The notes below the pieces were generated by a model. The model saw nothing but the letters and a program-made list of their open reading frames with translations. It did no database searches and was not told where the DNA came from. The position numbers were made by a program, and so were the translations under genes. A stretch of DNA of 64,000 nt, taken from Nostoc linckia NIES-25 (GTDB taxonomy: Bacteria > Cyanobacteriota > Cyanobacteriia > Cyanobacteriales > Nostocaceae). The stretch covers positions 6,388,483 to 6,452,482 of the forward strand of contig NZ_AP018222.1 of the NCBI RefSeq assembly GCF_002368035.1. The letters are read 5' to 3'. Positions within the stretch are counted from its first letter, which is position 1; the number at the start of each line of letters is the position of its first letter. Shown here piece after piece: positions 59,635-64,000 of this stretch.

Positions 59635-61659
59635 ATGCAGTCTCATCGTTTATCCCGCCCTATCCAACCCGGACAAAATATCCGAGGTTGGCGTTTCTCT
59701 CAAGAATCTTTGCAATCGGAATTAGGTGGTGTAATTGCTGGTCAACCACTATTAGTCAAAGCTTGGCTACTTTTATTTATAAATATTCTCTATTTAACAT
59801 CAGGTATTGTATCTGGATTTTTTGGTGCAGATGTTTTTTTTAACATAAGTATACAAGCCGATGGTTGGATAGAACTAATTTGGATGATTGTAGTAGTGAC
59901 CCTTTGGATAATTACTACTATACGCAGAGGTATTGCTGAAGGTTTAAAAATAGCGTTTATAAGTTTTCTGATAGCTTTGTTTATAACAGCATTGTTAGTA
60001 AATTTTCATTTATTGCCGACTACAACATCAGGTATTCCACCAGTTATCGATCGCAGTATTCAAAACTTAGCTGCCATTACATTTGGAATGTTGTCTGCAA
60101 CGACTAGTTTGTTGTCAGGTAGCTTTGCTTTTGCTTTAACTTCAACTTTCTCTTCTCAAAATAAATATTTACTTCGAGTGTGGGGAATTTTCGCTGTATT
60201 ATTTTCAGCACTAATTATTGCTGTGGCAGCATATCACTTTCAATGGTTAGAAAATAAACCAGAAGAAGATACTTTTTTAGTCAGAAGTATTTCTATAAGT
60301 GGTGGTATAGCTTTAGGCTTTGGTGGGATAATTGTTAGCCTAATTGCAACAAATTTTAATGATAAACATCGCAACCATTTAGACTTTTTGCGAGATTGGG
60401 CGATCGCAGTTGCTTGTTGGGGCGGTACATCGTTCTATAACTTAGATTTGAGTAATGTTGATTTTACTGGTTCTCAGTTAGCAAATAGTGACTTAAGAGC
60501 GCGTGAATTGTACCGGACTTGTTTCAAGGGAGTTACGGGTTTGGATAGAGCCAGACTCGATGATAGATATTTAGATTTAACTAATTTTAAAGTACAAAAA
60601 TTGCTGACGATCGCTAACGAAGCTTCTGAAACTACTAACTTTAGCAGAATTAGTTTGCAAGGTGCATATTTACGAGATGTAGATATGAGAGATTTTACTT
60701 TAATAGAAACTAATTTAAATGGCGCAGATTTACAAGGTGCTGATTTACGTCGAAGTATTTTGCTACGCGCTCAAGTTACAGGAGCGAATTTTACTGGTGC
60801 TAATTTAACAGGAATTTGTATCGAAGATTGGAGTATTAATTCACAAACTTGTTTTGCTGGGGTTGAATGTGAATATATCTATCGTAAATTAGATGATAAA
60901 GGAGAGTTTACAGATAAATATCCTGTTGGTCGCAACTTTGAAAAAGGAGAGTTTGAAGCTCTTTTTCAAAAAGTAGAAGAAGTTGTTGAGTTAGTTTTTA
61001 AAGAAGGTATTAACTGGCAAGCTCTCAGCTTTGCTTTTCGCAAATTACAATTAGATGATGACGGTTTAGGATTAGAATTGAAAGGAGTCGAACAACGTGG
61101 TGACCTTTGGGTTGTTAAAGTAACATACAGAGAAGGAATTCCTCGGCGAGAGGTTGAACAACGAGTCAATCTAATTTATGACGATCTTAAAACTTTGATG
61201 GCTGTCAAAGAACAGCAAATTAATAGGCTTCTTGGTATTGCAGAACATCAAGCACAAGCTTTAAATAAAAGACCTTTTGGTAATAGTTTTTTTATTGTTG
61301 GTAGCACAATTACAAACCTTGCAGGCTCCGGTGAAATTAATTATGACGAAGCTGCTAGTCAGATTCGCACTTTTGTAGCTAATGGTAGCAATTTAGCTGA
61401 AGCGACGACTTTAGCTCAAAGCTTGTTAGAGCAACTTCAAAGTCAAAATGTTGCTATTTCTATCAACCAACAAGCTGAACTAATTCAGCAGCTGATTCTC
61501 AATGAAGCTAAAAACGACCCATTTTTTAAACAGTTTCTTCTACAACAAGGACAGGAAATCGCTAATCTAATACCAGATAGTGCGATCGCCACAGCTATTC
61601 AACAAGCATACTCCCAACTAAGAACAGCAAAAACGGAAACTTCACCAGGAGAAATCTAA
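59635..61659 (+). CDS. Membrane pentapeptide-repeat protein of the protease neighbourhood
   Basis: This 674-residue protein has an N-terminal region with about five to six membrane segments (about 45-230). Pentapeptide repeats follow (about 260-405; LDLSNVDFTGSQLANSDLRA, NLNGADLQGADLRRSILLRA), interrupted once, ending in the usual TCFAGVECEYIYRK. A conserved FEKGEFEALFQKVEEVVELV domain comes next. At about 552-578 is the motif SxITNLAGSGEINYDEAASQIR, also found in the caspase protein, then a helical tail. It could be a membrane-anchored partner or effector for the neighbouring proteases; this is inference from the shared motif and position. Confidence 0.85.
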   Translation: MQSHRLSRPIQPGQNIRGWRFSQESLQSELGGVIAGQPLLVKAWLLLFINILYLTSGIVSGFFGADVFFNISIQADGWIELIWMIVVVTLWIITTIRRGIAEGLKIAFISFLIALFITALLVNFHLLPTTTSGIPPVIDRSIQNLAAITFGMLSATTSLLSGSFAFALTSTFSSQNKYLLRVWGIFAVLFSALIIAVAAYHFQWLENKPEEDTFLVRSISISGGIALGFGGIIVSLIATNFNDKHRNHLDFLRDWAIAVACWGGTSFYNLDLSNVDFTGSQLANSDLRARELYRTCFKGVTGLDRARLDDRYLDLTNFKVQKLLTIANEASETTNFSRISLQGAYLRDVDMRDFTLIETNLNGADLQGADLRRSILLRAQVTGANFTGANLTGICIEDWSINSQTCFAGVECEYIYRKLDDKGEFTDKYPVGRNFEKGEFEALFQKVEEVVELVFKEGINWQALSFAFRKLQLDDDGLGLELKGVEQRGDLWVVKVTYREGIPRREVEQRVNLIYDDLKTLMAVKEQQINRLLGIAEHQAQALNKRPFGNSFFIVGSTITNLAGSGEINYDEAASQIRTFVANGSNLAEATTLAQSLLEQLQSQNVAISINQQAELIQQLILNEAKNDPFFKQFLLQQGQEIANLIPDSAIATAIQQAYSQLRTAKTETSPGEI

Positions 61660-61982
61660 GCACCAGGCTAAAAAGCATAAATAACCCTTAGTTATCTAAT
61701 AAACTTTCATTATAGAAGTATTACTATGTTTCAAAAGTTACTTATTAATGAATTGTCAAAAAAGCTAATAAATTCGTATTTTTGATATTAACGTAGCTAA
61801 GACGAGATATTTATTAGTATTAATTCATACTCGTTTTTCAGTTTTTAGTAGTTAATTATATCATCACTTGTCAGCAAAATTTTATAAAATTCATCCTTGA
61901 GATTCTGCGCTCCCCCCTTATCAGCGGCTACATACAGTCCTAAACTGAAGATGAGAGTTGAAAGGCAGCTGGGAGAAATTTT
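61660..61982. other. glgC upstream region
   Basis: 323 bp of AT-rich DNA before glgC. It must contain the glgC promoter. GGCAGCTGGGAG at about 61963-61974 is a weak ribosome-binding region for the GTG start. No repeat or riboswitch was recognised. Confidence 0.45.
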
Positions 61983-63272
61983 GTGAAAAAAGTTTTATCA
62001 ATCATACTTGGTGGTGGCGCGGGGACTCGGCTTTATCCGCTAACCAAACTTCGCGCCAAACCAGCAGTACCAGTGGCGGGGAAATACCGCTTAATCGATA
62101 TCCCTGTCAGTAACTGCATAAATTCCCAAATATTCAAAATTTACGTTCTGACACAATTTAACTCAGCTTCCCTGAATCGTCACATTGCCCGTACCTACAA
62201 CTTTACTGGTTTCAACGAAGGGTTTGTGGAAGTGCTAGCCGCACAACAAACACCAGAAAACCCCAACTGGTTCCAAGGTACAGCCGATGCGGTGCGTCAG
62301 TATCTGTGGTTAATGGAAGAATGGGATGTAGACGAATATTTGATCCTCTCAGGCGATCATCTCTACCGTATGGATTATCGCCAGTTTATCCAGCGCCATA
62401 GAGAAACCGGGGCTGATATTACTCTCTCAGTCATCCCCATTGACGAGCGCCGCGCCTCAGATTTTGGTTTGATGAAAATTGACGATTCTGGTAGAGTCAT
62501 AGATTTTAGCGAAAAACCGAAAGGCGAAGCGTTAACCCAAATGCAAGTTGATACAAGCATACTGGGATTAACAAAAGAACAAGCACAGCAACAGCCTTAC
62601 ATCGCCTCGATGGGGATTTATGTCTTTAAAAAAGATGTTTTGTTCAAGTTGTTAAGAGAGGCTACAGAAAGGACTGATTTCGGCAAAGAAATTATTCCTG
62701 ATGCCTCTAAGGATTACAACGTTCAAGCTTATCTATTTGATGACTACTGGGAAGATATTGGAACAATCGAGGCATTTTATCACGCAAACTTAACATTGAC
62801 TCGGCAACCCCAGCCACCTTTTAGTTTCTACGATGAAGAAGCACCAATTTATACCCGCGCTCGATATTTACCTCCGAGCAAACTATTAGATTGCCAAATC
62901 ACAGAATCGATTATTGGCGAAGGTTGCATTTTGAAAAATTGTCGCATTCAACATTCAGTTTTAGGAGTGCGATCACGTATTGAATCTGGCTGCATCATCG
63001 AAGAATCTTTGCTTATGGGTGCAGACTTTTACCAAGCTTCTGTGGAACGCCAATGTAGCTTAGTTAATGGTGACATTCCCGTAGGCATCGGTACTGACAC
63101 AATCATTAGGGGTGCCATCATCGATAAAAATGCCCGCATCGGTCATGATGTGAAAATTATAAACAAAGATAACGTCCAAGAAGCCGATCGCGAAAATCAA
63201 GGTTTCTACATCCGCAGTGGAATTGTAGTTGTGCTAAAAAATGCTGTAATTCCTGATGGAACCATCATTTAG
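61983..63272 (+). CDS. glgC: Glucose-1-phosphate adenylyltransferase
   Basis: This 429-residue ADP-glucose pyrophosphorylase supplies ADP-glucose for glycogen synthesis. It starts with GTG. Motifs: ILGGGAGTRLYPLTKLRAKP (nucleotide/activator region), YRLIDIPVSNCINS, WFQGTADAVRQYLW, YLILSGDHLYRMDY and a C-terminal left-handed beta-helix (CIIEESLLMGADFY, GIGTDTIIRGAIIDKNARIG) with the activator Lys in RENQGFYIRSGIVVVLKNA. Full length for cyanobacteria. The last codons ATC ATT TAG run straight into a heptamer array, which supplies the stop codon. Confidence 0.97.
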   Translation: MKKVLSIILGGGAGTRLYPLTKLRAKPAVPVAGKYRLIDIPVSNCINSQIFKIYVLTQFNSASLNRHIARTYNFTGFNEGFVEVLAAQQTPENPNWFQGTADAVRQYLWLMEEWDVDEYLILSGDHLYRMDYRQFIQRHRETGADITLSVIPIDERRASDFGLMKIDDSGRVIDFSEKPKGEALTQMQVDTSILGLTKEQAQQQPYIASMGIYVFKKDVLFKLLREATERTDFGKEIIPDASKDYNVQAYLFDDYWEDIGTIEAFYHANLTLTRQPQPPFSFYDEEAPIYTRARYLPPSKLLDCQITESIIGEGCILKNCRIQHSVLGVRSRIESGCIIEESLLMGADFYQASVERQCSLVNGDIPVGIGTDTIIRGAIIDKNARIGHDVKIINKDNVQEADRENQGFYIRSGIVVVLKNAVIPDGTII

Positions 63273-63320
63273 TCATTAGTCATTAGTCATTAGTCATTAG
63301 TCATTGGTCATTAGTCATTG
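63266..63320. repeat. Heptanucleotide tandem repeat (AGTCATT)n
   Basis: About seven units of AGTCATT/GGTCATT follow the last sense codon of glgC, the first giving its TAG stop. The adjoining sequence continues GACAAATGACAAAGGACAAA-type text to about 63432, where the ATG of the kinase gene lies within similar repeat-like DNA. Confidence 0.8.
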
Positions 63321-63365
63321 ATTAGAACCAACAAAGGACAAATGGCAGAGGACAAAGCGCAAAGT

Positions 63366-63390
63366 CTGAGCGGAGGTTTCCTCCGCTCAG
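63366..63390. repeat. Hairpin repeat CTGAGCGGAGG-TTT-CCTCCGCTCAG
   Basis: This perfect 11-bp stem with a three-base loop lies in the glgC-kinase spacer, flanked by GCGCAAAGT and AACTTTGTAAGAGAGGA. A diverged copy lies at about 39290-39350. Confidence 0.8.
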
Positions 63391-63431
63391 AACTTTGTAA
63401 GAGAGGACAAATGACAAAGGACAAAGAACGA

Positions 63432-63890
63432 ATGACTAAACTATTGTTGCTAATTGGTCTTCCAGGTAGTGGTAAGTCAACTGTGGCAAAACAATTAGTG
63501 GCAGAATGCCCCCAGATGCAGCTGATTTCTACAGATGCCATTCGGGGGCAACTATTTGGTTCCGAAGCTATTCAAGGATCGTGGCTATTAATTTGGCAGG
63601 AAGTGGAACGGCAATTTCAACAAGCTATTTCCACTGGTAGGGCGGCAATTTTCGACGCCACCAACGCCCAACGACGCCATCGCCGTGAGGTGATTACCTT
63701 AGCCCGTGACTTTGGCTTTACCCACATTACGGGAATTTGGGTAAATATGCCAGTTTGGCTGTGTTTGGCACGCAATAAAAAGCGATCGCGCCAAGTTCCA
63801 GAAGAAATTATCTTGCGAATGCACCGTCAACTCCGGGATGCTCCGCCAAGTCTAGAAGAAGGATTAGACAACCTGATTCGCTTTCTTTAA
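63432..63890 (+). CDS. P-loop kinase/ATPase of the AAA_33 (polynucleotide-kinase-like) type
   Basis: From ATG 63432 the protein has 152 residues: MTKLLLLIGLPGSGKSTVAK (Walker A), ISTDAIRGQLFG (acidic substrate loop), AAIFDATNAQRRHRREVITL (typical DATN motif) and ARNKKRSRQVPEEIILRMHR (Arg lid). The longer frame from 63318 would translate repeat DNA and is rejected. Small kinases of this family phosphorylate nucleic-acid ends or small molecules. The substrate is unknown. It is downstream of glgC but separated by repeats. Confidence 0.8.
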   Translation: MTKLLLLIGLPGSGKSTVAKQLVAECPQMQLISTDAIRGQLFGSEAIQGSWLLIWQEVERQFQQAISTGRAAIFDATNAQRRHRREVITLARDFGFTHITGIWVNMPVWLCLARNKKRSRQVPEEIILRMHRQLRDAPPSLEEGLDNLIRFL

Positions 63891-63894
63891 AATT

Positions 63895-64000
63895 GGGGCA
63901 TTGGGAAAGGGAAACGGAAAGGGAAAGGTAAAGGGGTAAGGGGCAAAGGGTAAGGGGTAAAGGGAAAAGAGTAAGGGGAAAGATTAAATTTATTCCTTTT
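63895..64000. repeat. Polypurine hairpin element, cut by the window edge
   Basis: GGGAAAGGG-type arm followed by AAGATTAAATTTATTCC, the loop seen at 2098, 4017 and 52330. The pyrimidine arm continues beyond the window. Confidence 0.7.

Noticed and set aside
63318..63431. N-terminal extension of the P-loop kinase
   Set aside because: It translates a hairpin repeat and heptamer-like DNA; the conserved domain starts right after the ATG at 63432.

Overview
The window is chromosomal DNA of a filamentous, probably heterocyst- and hormogonium-forming cyanobacterium (Nostocales type). The evidence is the very frequent HIP1 octamer GCGATCGC, heptanucleotide tandem repeats (AGTCATT type), polypurine/polypyrimidine hairpin elements, a gas-vesicle cluster, a phototaxis cluster with cyanobacteriochrome domains, DUF1818, cyanobacterial RpoZ and glgC. 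No genus is assigned.

Layout. 1-966: the 3' part of a bestrophin-family gene split by a small inverted-repeat element, then a second MITE-like element and a scrap of IS1-type transposase. 958-5445 (minus): a four-gene ABC sugar importer (binding protein, two permeases, ATPase). 5808-9330: a small orphan gene and a large STAND-NTPase/WD40 gene with six almost identical blades and a +1 frameshift. 9642-20988: a gas-vesicle region with a tandem ArsA-type ATPase, a GvpV-like coiled-coil protein, an ATP-grasp protein, two unknown genes, gvpG (divergent), gvpN-gvpJ-gvpK-gvpF, a CDC48-like double AAA ATPase, a second GvpF/L protein, gvpA and a GvpC-like protein. 21418-38158: a Pix/Ptx-type phototaxis chemosensory cluster (PatA-type regulator, CheY, CheW, a 1745-residue receptor with seven GAF domains of which six carry a bilin-type Cys, and a hybrid CheA). 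It is followed by a second, degenerate set (double CheW, short receptor-like protein, CheA-like protein lacking kinase residues). Gas vesicles and phototaxis are both hormogonium functions in related organisms, so their linkage makes biological sense.

38159-53886: a GH2 glycosidase, an exported adenosine-deaminase-like protein, a transposase scrap, membrane proteins, an O-methyltransferase, a purple-acid-phosphatase-like lipoprotein, a PIN toxin-antitoxin pair, tRNA-Pro(UGG), DUF1818, rpoZ, a fasciclin protein and a GH13 amylase. 54333-61659: a protease-rich conflict-type neighbourhood with a subtilase, a stand-alone propeptide-like protein, a trypsin-co-occurring (trypco1) protein, a caspase-like protease, a trypsin-like protease with a conflict-type leader, and a membrane pentapeptide-repeat protein that shares a short motif with the caspase. 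61983-63890: glgC and a P-loop kinase.

The window is unusually rich in small repeats. At least four inverted-repeat element families occur, one nested inside another. Repeats supply start codons, stop codons and C-terminal residues of several genes, and a ~24-bp repeat family appears to have inserted in frame into coding sequences, including gvpF. All functional calls rest on reading motifs by eye; no database search was run.
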